A program made the translations under genes and the position numbers. Below are positions 43,412 through 52,720 of a DNA stretch of 64,000 bases, piece after piece. Origin of the DNA: Levilactobacillus fuyuanensis (lineage in GTDB: Bacteria > Bacillota > Bacilli > Lactobacillales > Lactobacillaceae); NCBI RefSeq assembly GCF_003946395.1, contig NZ_RHNZ01000004.1:145006-209005 (forward strand). The letters run 5' to 3'. Positions within the stretch are counted from its first letter, which is position 1. Each line of letters begins with the position of its first letter. The notes beneath the pieces are model-generated. The model had not been told where the DNA came from, made no database searches, and saw only the letters and a program-made list of their open reading frames with translations.

Positions 43412-46400
43412 ATGAAAAATTTTGAATCGAAGATACATTATAAGATGTACAAGTCACATAAAGGTTGGATAATAGCTGGTATCACGGCAACTAGTATGAT
43501 GGCCGGAATCATTATGGGACCGCAGGCTATGCAGACGGCACGAGCCGATGATAGTGCATTAGCCCCAGAAAAGGTTGTCGAGGAGCAGCCGGTAGGTGAC
43601 TCCTCAGCGAAATCTTTGAGAGAAGAACAGGCGACATCCGAGACTGATGGCAAGGTAGCATCACCTACACCAGCAGCTCCCGAAGTGCCGACAGGGCAAC
43701 CCAATACAGGTAATCAAGACCATGCTGCTGGGCGACCAATCGATGGTAATCAAGGAAATTCAGAGCAATCGGGAAATAAAAGCACACAGCAGAAGCCGAC
43801 TGGTGATACCGATGAGGGCGTTGAAGGTGTTAAGAATGTCGACGGTCCCAAAGATACTGTGAAGGGTGATCCATCAAGCGCGAATATCAAAACCGGGATT
43901 ATGGTTCAAAATCCAGATGATTTGACAGACAAAGTTACCGGGCAACCAGTGTTTAATGTCAAAAAGACTGGCCAGTTGCAATATACTTATGACCATGTTG
44001 ATTCTACTGGGCGTAGTTCGGACTTGAGAGTTGTAGATGGCTACGATTATTTGCATCAAGTGCCGGGACAACAGACTTGGTTAGGCGAAACGTATGCGAA
44101 TAATATTGCGCAGAATGCTAAGGGTGTTGACATGGTTTCGTCGGCTAAGTATGGCGTGAAGATCATGTATATTGATGAGTGGATGCCTAATTCCGCTTTA
44201 CAGTACTTTATTTGGCAGAATAATTTTGATAAGAAGTATGCAACATTTGCAGACTTTCTAGATAATTTTACCAAGGCCGAACTGGCGACGGTTACTAGTA
44301 TCTCATCGTCGGAATCAAAACAGTCAGTTAACGGTGACGGGGTTCGATGCACGTCATACTATTTAGCCTTGATATCCATGAAAACACTAGAAGGCCTTCA
44401 GAATGCGACGAATTTACAACAAATATATCTTATGATTGATCCAATCGTCAGTTTAAATACCTTTGGCCAATCATTTCAACCCGGAAATTTATGGGATATT
44501 CGTGCTCTAAGTAATTTGGATCAACTGCAGAGCGTGAACATTAGCATGTTTTCAATCAACGATATTTCTGCATTGGCTAATAAGAGTCAGCTGACAAGTG
44601 TTGAGATGCCATATAATCAAATTAGTGATATCTCACCACTGGCGACGGATAAGCGTTTGAATATTCAGAAAGTAGCATTACACCATCAACACATCACATT
44701 AAGGCCGATTAAGGTCAATAACAAGGTAGGTAAAGGTCAAAGTACTACGACGGGAGATACTTTAACCTACACGACACCATCCTTTATTATTAAAGATTTG
44801 GAGGCAGCTAATCTTCCAATTAAAGGTTTTGACAATGCTAAGAACGTATTGTATCCATCCCTCTTTCCATCTAGTGCAGATGCCGGGAACGTCAACAGTA
44901 ATACGCTGTCCTGGTACAACTTACTTACCAGCACGAATGAAAATTATGGGAGCCTCTCGACAACGTGGTCTGATCCGAATAGTAGTTTCGCTGGATATAT
45001 CATTCAGCCGTATGAATTAGCAGCAAATGTCGGCGATTTAAACGTCAACATTCAACTTCTCCAGACCGATGGGCAGCAGCTCAACTTGGCACCCACAACG
45101 CTGATCTCGGGTGATGTGGGTACCAACGTCAACGTACTAGCTAACGCTACAGTTATGACTTTTCTGCAGCAGCAGCTTGCTAAGGGCTTCACCTTCTCTG
45201 GCTTGATTCTAGATGGTACGGGTCTGTACTCTGATTGGGTGGCCGGCAATGGCAAGGCGACTGCCCAACCGGGTTGGACTACGACTTTGGCAGATGTTTC
45301 TAAGACTTGGACCGTCCTGTTCTACAAGGATGGCTTACCTTGGAATATTGCCGTTAATTATGGGACCAAGGATGCCGATGGTAAATTTAAACCAATTACC
45401 GATGAAACAGGCAAGCCAGTTACTGGTAGCTATAATGGTCCGTCAACTGCTCAAGTTGCCTTGAACAGCTACCAGAAGGACTTCCCGGATTATATTTACA
45501 CCGGGGCTGAGACTAGTGTGGACGGCAAGACTTGGACTGATATCAGTCAATCACCAAATATCTCATTTGCTGGGACTAAACAGATCATTCGTATGGTGTA
45601 TGCTAACGCCAAGCGTGCCACCGTCACTATCAAGGATGCCACGACGGGTAAGACGATTAGGACTTTAGACTATAAGACTAATCCTGAATTGCGGGGCGCC
45701 ATTGGAACCACCAGTACGTTTGACGCCGATTCCGCAATCAAGTCGGACGTGGCTAAAGGCTACAAGCTGGTCAGTGATACCACCAAGAATCCCGACGGTA
45801 CCAGCGCAATCGTCTTTGGAAAAGATGCCAATACGCCTCTCAACTTTACGATTACGTTAGCTCATAACTTTAAGACGACGGAAAAGACAGTTACTGAAAA
45901 GATTACATATCAGGATCAACAACATAAGCAGGTCGCCACTCCGGTGACGAAGACCATGACTTTTGCGACGGTAACGGATCAAGTCACCCAGGACGCTGTG
46001 ATGTATAGCAATGCGGCTGTCACGGGTACACCAGAATTGGGCGTCACGGGTCGGCCAATCGATACCAGTTGGACCGTTTACAAGGTTGGGGCTCGGGTAA
46101 GCTTTGCTGCTGTTAAGAATCCAACTGTGGCGGGGATGCACGTCGTTGCAACGACTGACCCAGCCAATGATCTGACGCAGACCAAGGCGCAAGTTGTCAC
46201 GCTAGATAGTGCCGATGTGGCCGTCGCCGTGACCTATTCATCGGATGCCACGATTGGCGGTGGTGATAATGGTGGTGGTCACGTGACGCCACCGACGACT
46301 GGCCCAGTCACTGGTGGCGATGGTGATCAAATTGTATCGGAGGAGAAACCGTCGAAAAAGACAAAGAAACCGTCTAATAAAACAAAGACGCCTGCCAAGG

Positions 46401-46615
46401 TAACTGTGTCAAAGGCCAAAGGTGGACAGGGGGCTAAGGTTCAACAATTGCGTACACCTGCGAAGCAGTCGCAGAAGCAACCGGATAAGTTGGCACAAAG
46501 TAAGACTGAATTGCCGCAGACAAATGAACAACGAAGGAGCAAGTTAGCCATTACCGGATTGGCTCTATTGGGAAGTTTGGTCGGTCTGGCCGGATGGAAG
46601 AAGCGGGAACGCTAA
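43412..46615 (+). CDS. LPxTN-anchored surface protein with LRR and mucin-binding-like repeats (2)
   Basis: This 1067-residue paralog of the previous protein has the same KxYKxGKxW-type signal (KMYKSHKGW), LRR-like region, MucBP-type domains and C-terminal LPQTN sortase signal (about residue 1034, ending KKRER). The N-terminal stalk is a Pro/Gly/Asn-rich region rather than a glutamine tract. Paralogy is strongest from about residue 165 onward, and codon use is more AT-rich than in copy 1. It probably binds mucus or another surface; the ligand is unknown. Confidence 0.9.
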   Translation: MKNFESKIHYKMYKSHKGWIIAGITATSMMAGIIMGPQAMQTARADDSALAPEKVVEEQPVGDSSAKSLREEQATSETDGKVASPTPAAPEVPTGQPNTGNQDHAAGRPIDGNQGNSEQSGNKSTQQKPTGDTDEGVEGVKNVDGPKDTVKGDPSSANIKTGIMVQNPDDLTDKVTGQPVFNVKKTGQLQYTYDHVDSTGRSSDLRVVDGYDYLHQVPGQQTWLGETYANNIAQNAKGVDMVSSAKYGVKIMYIDEWMPNSALQYFIWQNNFDKKYATFADFLDNFTKAELATVTSISSSESKQSVNGDGVRCTSYYLALISMKTLEGLQNATNLQQIYLMIDPIVSLNTFGQSFQPGNLWDIRALSNLDQLQSVNISMFSINDISALANKSQLTSVEMPYNQISDISPLATDKRLNIQKVALHHQHITLRPIKVNNKVGKGQSTTTGDTLTYTTPSFIIKDLEAANLPIKGFDNAKNVLYPSLFPSSADAGNVNSNTLSWYNLLTSTNENYGSLSTTWSDPNSSFAGYIIQPYELAANVGDLNVNIQLLQTDGQQLNLAPTTLISGDVGTNVNVLANATVMTFLQQQLAKGFTFSGLILDGTGLYSDWVAGNGKATAQPGWTTTLADVSKTWTVLFYKDGLPWNIAVNYGTKDADGKFKPITDETGKPVTGSYNGPSTAQVALNSYQKDFPDYIYTGAETSVDGKTWTDISQSPNISFAGTKQIIRMVYANAKRATVTIKDATTGKTIRTLDYKTNPELRGAIGTTSTFDADSAIKSDVAKGYKLVSDTTKNPDGTSAIVFGKDANTPLNFTITLAHNFKTTEKTVTEKITYQDQQHKQVATPVTKTMTFATVTDQVTQDAVMYSNAAVTGTPELGVTGRPIDTSWTVYKVGARVSFAAVKNPTVAGMHVVATTDPANDLTQTKAQVVTLDSADVAVAVTYSSDATIGGGDNGGGHVTPPTTGPVTGGDGDQIVSEEKPSKKTKKPSNKTKTPAKVTVSKAKGGQGAKVQQLRTPAKQSQKQPDKLAQSKTELPQTNEQRRSKLAITGLALLGSLVGLAGWKKRER

Positions 46616-46736
46616 GTTAATTATGATAGGATGAAAACATCGTTTGGGCTACTATGATATCCTGAACGTAAATGGGAGCTCAAGGTCTCGGGTTTTATCA
46701 TGACGAGCTTGGGATATTGATTGTGAGGAGACTATT

Positions 46737-47654
46737 ATGAGTAGCGACAAATTTGAAGATTTATCACGGCGTGAACAGGAGAGCCTGACCATGCCAGAAA
46801 TTATCAAGTCTCTACGGAAACTTGGTGGTCGCGCACTGACCAAGAACATCCGTGAAGACATATTAATACGTGATAATGTGATTCCAGAGAGCTTTATTAC
46901 ACAGAAGGTAGCTAGTCAACAATCAGGACGGGAATATCGTCCATTTGCTTACATCTTTAATTTCAGCGTCAAAAATCTAGAATTTGCCGGATTTCTGACC
47001 CGCCCAAAGCGTGGCGAGGTCGAGCTCACAAAGATGGCGCGCGAGTTTGACTTAGGCCAGCTAGACTTGCAGCGCGACATCTATGATAAGGCTGATGTGC
47101 AATGGAAAAAGAGGCGTGAGCAAAATCTAGTAGTCCATGAGAAGCCTAGTGTTTCGGATAGTCCTGATGATGCAATCGATGATGACCCAGCTGATAATTG
47201 GCGATTAGACTTACAAAATGCCCTATTACGGATTAGCCCAGCGAAATTCGAGCTGTTTGCTAGACGATTAGTGAAGGCGATGGGCGTTGACTTAGACGAA
47301 AAGATAGGTGTAAAGCTCAGTGGCGATGGCGGACTCGACGGTTTCGGCTATCTAACAACGGATGATTTCCGAACCGCCAGAGTTGCGATTCAAGCGAAAC
47401 GCTGGTCATCAATGGTACCCTCACCGGAAATTGACAAATTCAGGGGAGCAATGGACAAATATAATGCAGAGTTTGGAATCTTTGTTGCAACCTCAACTTT
47501 TTCTCGAGAGGCCATTAAAGCTGCACGGACGGGGACGCGGGTCATTACACTGATTGATGGAGATCGGCTGATTGATTTGGTAGCGAAGTACGAATTGTAC
47601 GTGAAGCCAGTCGTTACTTTTGAATTGGATGATTTTTTTCGCGAAGAAGATTAG
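46737..47654 (+). CDS. mrr: Mrr-type restriction endonuclease
   Basis: This 305-residue protein has an N-terminal winged-helix Mrr_N domain (about 15-115) and a C-terminal PD-(D/E)xK nuclease domain (about 155-290). Asp201 (GDGGLDGFG) and Gln219-Ala-Lys221 (IQAKRW) form the Mrr active site. Mrr enzymes are type IV restriction systems that cut modified DNA and act without a methylase. None is encoded nearby, so a solo defence role is likely. GAGGAGAC precedes the start. Confidence 0.88.
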   Translation: MSSDKFEDLSRREQESLTMPEIIKSLRKLGGRALTKNIREDILIRDNVIPESFITQKVASQQSGREYRPFAYIFNFSVKNLEFAGFLTRPKRGEVELTKMAREFDLGQLDLQRDIYDKADVQWKKRREQNLVVHEKPSVSDSPDDAIDDDPADNWRLDLQNALLRISPAKFELFARRLVKAMGVDLDEKIGVKLSGDGGLDGFGYLTTDDFRTARVAIQAKRWSSMVPSPEIDKFRGAMDKYNAEFGIFVATSTFSREAIKAARTGTRVITLIDGDRLIDLVAKYELYVKPVVTFELDDFFREED

Positions 47655-47817
47655 TCATACTGAGAGTGAAGTTAGGACATGATTAAAAAACGTTAAATAG
47701 GCGTACTAAATATAGCGTATTGGAAATACTACGATCGTCATCTTTCATAACACCTCACGTGGTTCCCGCCGGCCAAAAGTGTATAATGAGGATATTCTAA
47801 TAATTCAGGAGGAAATC

Positions 47818-50352
47818 ATGGCAAAATCCACACATTTTTACGAATTATTCCGACCAACGCATTACAACGTTTACTTAGACATTAATCGTGCCACAAAGAC
47901 CATCTCTGGGACGTCCACCATTACCGGTGACGCCAAGGCGACTAGCATCGCCATTCACCAGAAGTTTATGACCATCAGTGCCGTCAAAGCAGACGGTCAA
48001 AATGTGCCATTCACCTTCGATGACAAGAGTGAGGGCATCCATATCGACCTGGGTAAGACCGGCGAAACGACGCTGACCATCGACTTCACCGCCCCCCTGA
48101 CCGACAGCATGATGGGCATCTACCCATCCTACTACGACGTCAATGGTGAGAAGAAGCTGATCATCGGGACGCAGTTTGAAACGACCGCTGCCCGTCAAGC
48201 CTTCCCATGTGTCGACGAACCTGAAGCCAAGGCCACCTTTGACCTGGCCATCAAGTTCGACGAACACGACGGCGAAACCATCATCAGTAACATGCCTGAG
48301 ACCAAGACCGAAAACGGCGTCCACTACTTCGACACCACGGTCCGCATGTCCACATACCTGATTGCCTTTGCCTTCGGGGAAATGCAGAGCAAGCTGACCA
48401 CCACCAAGAGCGGTGTGCAAGTCGGCGTCTTCGCTACCAAGGCACACCAAGCCAAGGAACTCGACTTCGCCTTAGACATTGCCAAGCGCTCCATCGAATT
48501 CTACGAAGACTTCTACCAGACGCCATATCCACTCCCACATTCTTGGCAAATGGCTTTACCCGACTTCTCAGCCGGTGCCATGGAAAACTGGGGCTTGGTC
48601 ACGTATCGTGAAGCCTACTTATTGTTAGATCCCGACAACACCTCATTTGAAACCAAGCAACGGGTCGCAACGGTCATTGCCCATGAACTCGCACACCAAT
48701 GGTTCGGTGACCTGGTTACCATGAAGTGGTGGGACGATCTCTGGTTGAACGAAAGTTTCGCCAACATGATGGAATACGTCGCTATCGACGCCATCGAACC
48801 CGACTGGCACATCTGGGAAGTCTTCCAGACGACCGAAGCCCCAATGGCGCTTCAACGGGATGCCACCGACGGCGTACAGTCCGTTCACGTGCAAGTTGAA
48901 GATCCTGCCGAAATCGATGCCTTGTTCGACAGTGCCATCGTTTACGCCAAGGGTGCTCGGATGCTCGTTATGGTGCGTGCCTTAATCGGTGACGATGCCT
49001 TACGTCAAGGCTTGAAAGCCTACTTTGCCGCTCACCATTACGGCAACGCTACCGGGGCTGACCTCTGGGCCGCACTGGGTGACGCATCCGGCATGAACGT
49101 CGGTGCCATCATGAACTCTTGGCTGGAACAACCCGGTTATCCGGTCGTTTCCGCCGCAGTAGTAGATGGCAAGTTAACCATTACCCAGAACCAATTCTTC
49201 GTGGGTGAGGGTAAGGATGCCGGTCGTCAATGGCAGGTACCTTTGAACAGCAACTACAGCGCCGCACCAGCCATCTTTGCCGACCAATCCGCCACCTTAG
49301 GGGATTACACCGACCTGCGCAAGGCTAGTGGCGAACCTTTCCGTTTGAACGTGGGCAACAACTCTCACTTCATCGTGAAATACGATGACACTTTGTTGCA
49401 AGACATCCTCGCTAACTTGGATTCCCTGGATGCCATCACCCAGTTACAATTGCTGCAAGACTTGCGGTTATTAGCCGAAGGTCGCCAGATTTCTTATGCG
49501 GCAATCGTGCCATTACTGGACCGTTTCGCTGCCAGCCACTCCACGGTTGTCAACGATGTCTTGTATGGGGTTGCCGGCAACCTGAAGAAGTTTGTGACGC
49601 CAGATTCTACCGAAGAACAGCAGTTACAAGCCTTATTCGACAAGCTGAGTGCTAGTCAAGTTGCTCGGTTAGGCTGGACGCCTAAGGCCGGTGAATCTAA
49701 CGATGACCAATTGACGCGGCCATACGTTTTGAACGCCACCTTATACGCCAAGAATGCTGAATCGATCGCCGCTGCCCACGCTGTCTTCGTTGCCCACCAG
49801 GACAACCCAGCAACGTTGCCAGCCGCAACTCGGGTCTTCATTTTAGCCAACGAAATCAAGCACTTCGGCAGTGACCAGTTGTTCGATCAATTGTTGAACG
49901 ACTACCGGTCATCCAGTGACGCCGGCTACAAGGCGGATTTAGCTTCTGCACTGCCAACGACGCCGGACGCCAAGCAGATTGCCAAATTGATCACGTTGTT
50001 CGAAGATGCCGAAACCATCAAGCCACAAGACTTGCGGGCTTGGTATCGCGGTGTTCTAGGCAACGACAAGGGCCAACAGGCCGCTTGGGACTGGATCAGA
50101 AATGACTGGCAATGGCTGGAAGATACGGTCGGTGGCGACATGGAATTCACCACGTACATCACCGTTACCTCAGGAATCTTCCATACGCCAGCACGTCTGG
50201 CTGAATTCAAGGCCTTCTTCACACCGAAGATCAACACCCCAGGCTTAACCCGGGAAATCAAGATGGACACTAAGGTCATCGAGAGTCGGGTTGACTTGGT
50301 TGAAGCCGAGAAGGATGCCGTTCACGTTGCAGTTGCCAAGACGGTGAAGTAA
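47818..50352 (+). CDS. pepN: Aminopeptidase N
   Basis: This 844-residue M1 metallo-aminopeptidase removes N-terminal residues from peptides imported by Opp. The substrate-binding motif is GAMEN (253-257). Zinc ligands are H289ELAH293 and Glu312 (NESF). The C-terminal helical domain is complete. The ATG at 47818 follows CAGGAGGA; an in-frame ATG 39 bases upstream lies at the -10 region (TATAAT 47782-47787). Codons are strongly C-ending in the first half, as in highly expressed genes. It is cytosolic. Confidence 0.96.
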   Translation: MAKSTHFYELFRPTHYNVYLDINRATKTISGTSTITGDAKATSIAIHQKFMTISAVKADGQNVPFTFDDKSEGIHIDLGKTGETTLTIDFTAPLTDSMMGIYPSYYDVNGEKKLIIGTQFETTAARQAFPCVDEPEAKATFDLAIKFDEHDGETIISNMPETKTENGVHYFDTTVRMSTYLIAFAFGEMQSKLTTTKSGVQVGVFATKAHQAKELDFALDIAKRSIEFYEDFYQTPYPLPHSWQMALPDFSAGAMENWGLVTYREAYLLLDPDNTSFETKQRVATVIAHELAHQWFGDLVTMKWWDDLWLNESFANMMEYVAIDAIEPDWHIWEVFQTTEAPMALQRDATDGVQSVHVQVEDPAEIDALFDSAIVYAKGARMLVMVRALIGDDALRQGLKAYFAAHHYGNATGADLWAALGDASGMNVGAIMNSWLEQPGYPVVSAAVVDGKLTITQNQFFVGEGKDAGRQWQVPLNSNYSAAPAIFADQSATLGDYTDLRKASGEPFRLNVGNNSHFIVKYDDTLLQDILANLDSLDAITQLQLLQDLRLLAEGRQISYAAIVPLLDRFAASHSTVVNDVLYGVAGNLKKFVTPDSTEEQQLQALFDKLSASQVARLGWTPKAGESNDDQLTRPYVLNATLYAKNAESIAAAHAVFVAHQDNPATLPAATRVFILANEIKHFGSDQLFDQLLNDYRSSSDAGYKADLASALPTTPDAKQIAKLITLFEDAETIKPQDLRAWYRGVLGNDKGQQAAWDWIRNDWQWLEDTVGGDMEFTTYITVTSGIFHTPARLAEFKAFFTPKINTPGLTREIKMDTKVIESRVDLVEAEKDAVHVAVAKTVK

Positions 50353-50383
50353 GCACGTAACAGTTTAAAAATAAATTATCGTG

Positions 50384-50417
50384 AGCAGTTACCAGTTTTT
50401 TTGGTAGCTGCTTTTTT
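50384..50417 (+). terminator. Terminator of pepN
   Basis: AGCAGTTACC (50384-50393) pairs with GGTAGCTGCT (50403-50412), followed by T's. Confidence 0.9.
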
Positions 50418-50563
50418 GGCCCTCTACTTACTACTAATGTAATTTTTCACGATTTAGTCTCATGTTCTTGCCGGTTCGCGAATAGAATCGTTTTAAAGCA
50501 ATAATTGTTTCTATACGAAAGCAATCGGGGATGCAGGGGGTGCCGGTGTCATGACGTAGAATA

Positions 50564-50572
50564 TGGTATACT
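50564..50572 (+). promoter_or_regulatory. Extended -10 promoter
   Basis: TGGTATACT fits the extended -10 consensus, 89 bases before the membrane NlpC/P60-like gene. No clear -35 is present. Confidence 0.5.
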
Positions 50573-50660
50573 AAATCTACTATTTCCAAGTTAAGTGACC
50601 TGATCAACTGGCGACTGTCAATGAGAGTGGCGTTTGCCTTTTACGTGAAAGAGGGTTGTC

Positions 50661-51737
50661 ATGAACGACGTTATCAACTATTTTCAATCGATTAGAATAC
50701 GTGGGGTTGGGTGGCTGCTGCTGATCAGCCTGTACCTGTTTGCCAATCAGCCCATCCTGATTATCGTTTACATTTATCTGGCAGCGGTCATGATTGTGCG
50801 GACATGGTTGGCGCAATTCCCGCGCCCGGCAAAGCTTGGACTGACCGCGGCTTATGGGCTGCTACTAGCCTTACAGATTATCTTCATTTCAGTGGTGGTC
50901 TTCCCCATGCGTGGCTGGTCACCCGTGTACTTTCCAGCTAAAATTTTGGGAATCATCATCATTCTCGTCCCCCTGTGGGTCGAACGATTTGTGACGACCA
51001 ACAACCAAACAGTCTTCTATTTGCCGACGGTTGAAGAGGCGGCGACGGTGAGCTTCGATGAGCTGCGACAGAGTGCCGACAAACTAAGCGAACTCATGGA
51101 TACCGCTGCCGAAGCCAAGGACAAGGTGTCAGTAGCCCACGTGAAGACGATTCTGGAAGATTTACCGCGGCACAGTTCGGTGCGATATATCAACCACGGG
51201 ACGCTCACGAATGCTTATTTTGATGCGGCGGATGCTACTTTGGATGACACCAATCTTTACTTGGCGGTGTCCAATACGGGGAGCGCTGCCAGCGAGATGA
51301 TTTCGGTATTTACCCGCAAGCAGTTCAATCACGTCTCGCTGGCCTTTGACCGCGACCTGGAGACCATCATCAGTTACAACGGGGGCGACAACGTTTATCC
51401 ACCGGGGATGAACGCCGAAACTTTGGAATTCTTCCACCAGAAGGCTGGCGCGTCCCTGCTGGTCTACAGCCTGCCGGTGACGGCAGCGCAAAAGGAGTTC
51501 GTGATCGACAAGATCGATGAGATCAATCGCGAGGGGAGTGCTTATAACATGCTGGGGCTGGTATCCAAACATTCTGCAAAGCCCAACATCATGTTCTGTT
51601 CCCAATTTGTCTATAAGATGCTCAAGATGGCGGGTGTGGCCTACTTCGACATGAAAGATGGCGCGGTTCGACCGACGGACTTTATCGAGCAGGATTACTA
51701 TAAGAAATTGAAATTTGAGTACGAACTGAAATTCTAG
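50661..51737 (+). CDS. Membrane-anchored permuted NlpC/P60-like (YiiX-type) hydrolase
   Basis: This 358-residue protein has an N-terminal membrane domain of about four helices (about 15-108), a coiled linker (125-170) and a papain-like domain. In that domain His224 (FNHVSLAFD) precedes Cys313 (NIMFCSQFVYKML), the order of circularly permuted NlpC/P60 enzymes such as YiiX. These act as amidases or lipid/peptide hydrolases; the substrate here is unknown. Both catalytic residues are present. AGAGGGTTG precedes the ATG. Confidence 0.82.
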   Translation: MNDVINYFQSIRIRGVGWLLLISLYLFANQPILIIVYIYLAAVMIVRTWLAQFPRPAKLGLTAAYGLLLALQIIFISVVVFPMRGWSPVYFPAKILGIIIILVPLWVERFVTTNNQTVFYLPTVEEAATVSFDELRQSADKLSELMDTAAEAKDKVSVAHVKTILEDLPRHSSVRYINHGTLTNAYFDAADATLDDTNLYLAVSNTGSAASEMISVFTRKQFNHVSLAFDRDLETIISYNGGDNVYPPGMNAETLEFFHQKAGASLLVYSLPVTAAQKEFVIDKIDEINREGSAYNMLGLVSKHSAKPNIMFCSQFVYKMLKMAGVAYFDMKDGAVRPTDFIEQDYYKKLKFEYELKF

Positions 51738-51745
51738 TTATATCA

Positions 51746-51790
51746 AAAGAGCAAGCTACCGGCGTTTAATGCTGGGAGCTTGCTCTTTGT
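51746..51790 (+). terminator. Terminator
   Basis: AAAGAGCAAGCT (51746-51757) pairs with AGCTTGCTCTTT (51777-51788). Confidence 0.85.
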
Positions 51791-51908
51791 TTGTAAATTT
51801 TGTAAAAGGGACTATACACCTATGGGGTGAAGCAGTTATACTGGCTGGAACGATGAGAAACGCAAGAAAATGGTCAAGGTAAAGTGTAGATCAATAGGAG
51901 GACAAAAA

Positions 51909-52088
51909 ATGACAATGGTTGAAGGTGGCAAACTGAAGCAAGTTGTTAAGGTCAAAGACAAGAAAGAGTACGATAAGGTTATGAAAATATTATTGCCTAC
52001 GGGAAGTGAACCGAGTGATGCAGAGAAGGCTCGCATTGAACGCGCAGTCACTGCATTTAAGAAGGCATTAGAGACACCCGATGTATAG
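51909..52088 (+). CDS. Small protein, candidate antitoxin partner of GNAT gene
   Basis: This 59-residue charged protein (MTMVEGGKLKQVVKVKDKKE start; later a helical EKARIERAVTAFKKALE) has no evident ribbon-helix-helix motif. The ATG is chosen because it follows AGGAGG. Its stop overlaps the GNAT gene start by eight bases, the gene order and overlap typical of toxin-antitoxin operons. I do not recognise the family; the antitoxin role is inferred from context. Confidence 0.55.
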   Translation: MTMVEGGKLKQVVKVKDKKEYDKVMKILLPTGSEPSDAEKARIERAVTAFKKALETPDV

Positions 52089-52659
52089 AACCCATATTTC
52101 AAAGATAAGTTCGCAAGAATCGTTGGTCAAATTTGACTGTGGCGAGCCAATTGTTAATCGCTTTCTAAGGGAACAAGCTGCTTGGGCCGATCATTTAGGT
52201 CGGACTTCAACGACTGTCTTGGAAGCGAAAGATGATAGGCTGGTTGTTGGATTTTATGCATTATCCGCGAGTATTTTAGAGGTTCAGAGCGCATACGATG
52301 CACAAATGTTTCGGAATTTGTTGGAAGATGCATCATGGCTTAGCCAAGCGATAATCCCGTATCCTGCTATTGAGATTACTTGGTTGGGTGTGGAGCGAAG
52401 TCTTCAGAATCAGAAGAATGGCACAAAATTGATTCTAGATATATTTGAGCAAGTACTAATTGCCAGATTCAAATTAAACATTGGAATTATTGGAATTCAA
52501 GTTGCTGCGTTACCTGGCGCCTTGGAATTCTATCAGCAATTAGGATTTGAATATTTGCATGCTGATTATGACACTGTGCCAGCTATACTGGAAACTTATC
52601 CGATGTTTGTCAAAATTGAGGTGGTCATTGAAATCATGAAACGTCTAAATTTAGCATAA
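52081..52659 (+). CDS. GNAT-family acetyltransferase, TacT/AtaT-like candidate toxin
   Basis: This 192-residue GNAT protein has the N-terminal FDCGEPIVNRFLREQAAWAD. That closely follows the F-x-C-G...L/V-N-x-F/W-L-x-x-x-A pattern of tRNA-acetylating GNAT toxins. ITWLGVERSLQNQKNGTKLI corresponds to the acetyl-CoA loop (Q-x-x-G; the final G/A is K). ALEFYQQLGFEYL is the usual last strand and helix, with the catalytic-type tyrosine region preserved. It overlaps the small upstream gene by eight bases and is followed by a shared terminator. Toxin activity on aminoacyl-tRNA is an inference. Confidence 0.72.
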   Translation: MYRTHISKISSQESLVKFDCGEPIVNRFLREQAAWADHLGRTSTTVLEAKDDRLVVGFYALSASILEVQSAYDAQMFRNLLEDASWLSQAIIPYPAIEITWLGVERSLQNQKNGTKLILDIFEQVLIARFKLNIGIIGIQVAALPGALEFYQQLGFEYLHADYDTVPAILETYPMFVKIEVVIEIMKRLNLA

Positions 52660-52709
52660 AAAGATGACTGCTCAAGAGCTAATGTTAAGCTTCTGAGCAG
52701 TCATCTTTT
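52658..52709. terminator. Bidirectional terminator between GNAT gene and pepD
   Basis: AAAAGATGACTGCTCA (52659-52674) and TGAGCAGTCATCTTTT (52694-52709) are complementary, giving T tracts on both strands for the two convergent genes. Confidence 0.9.
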
Positions 52710-52720
52710 GTCAATGAGAA

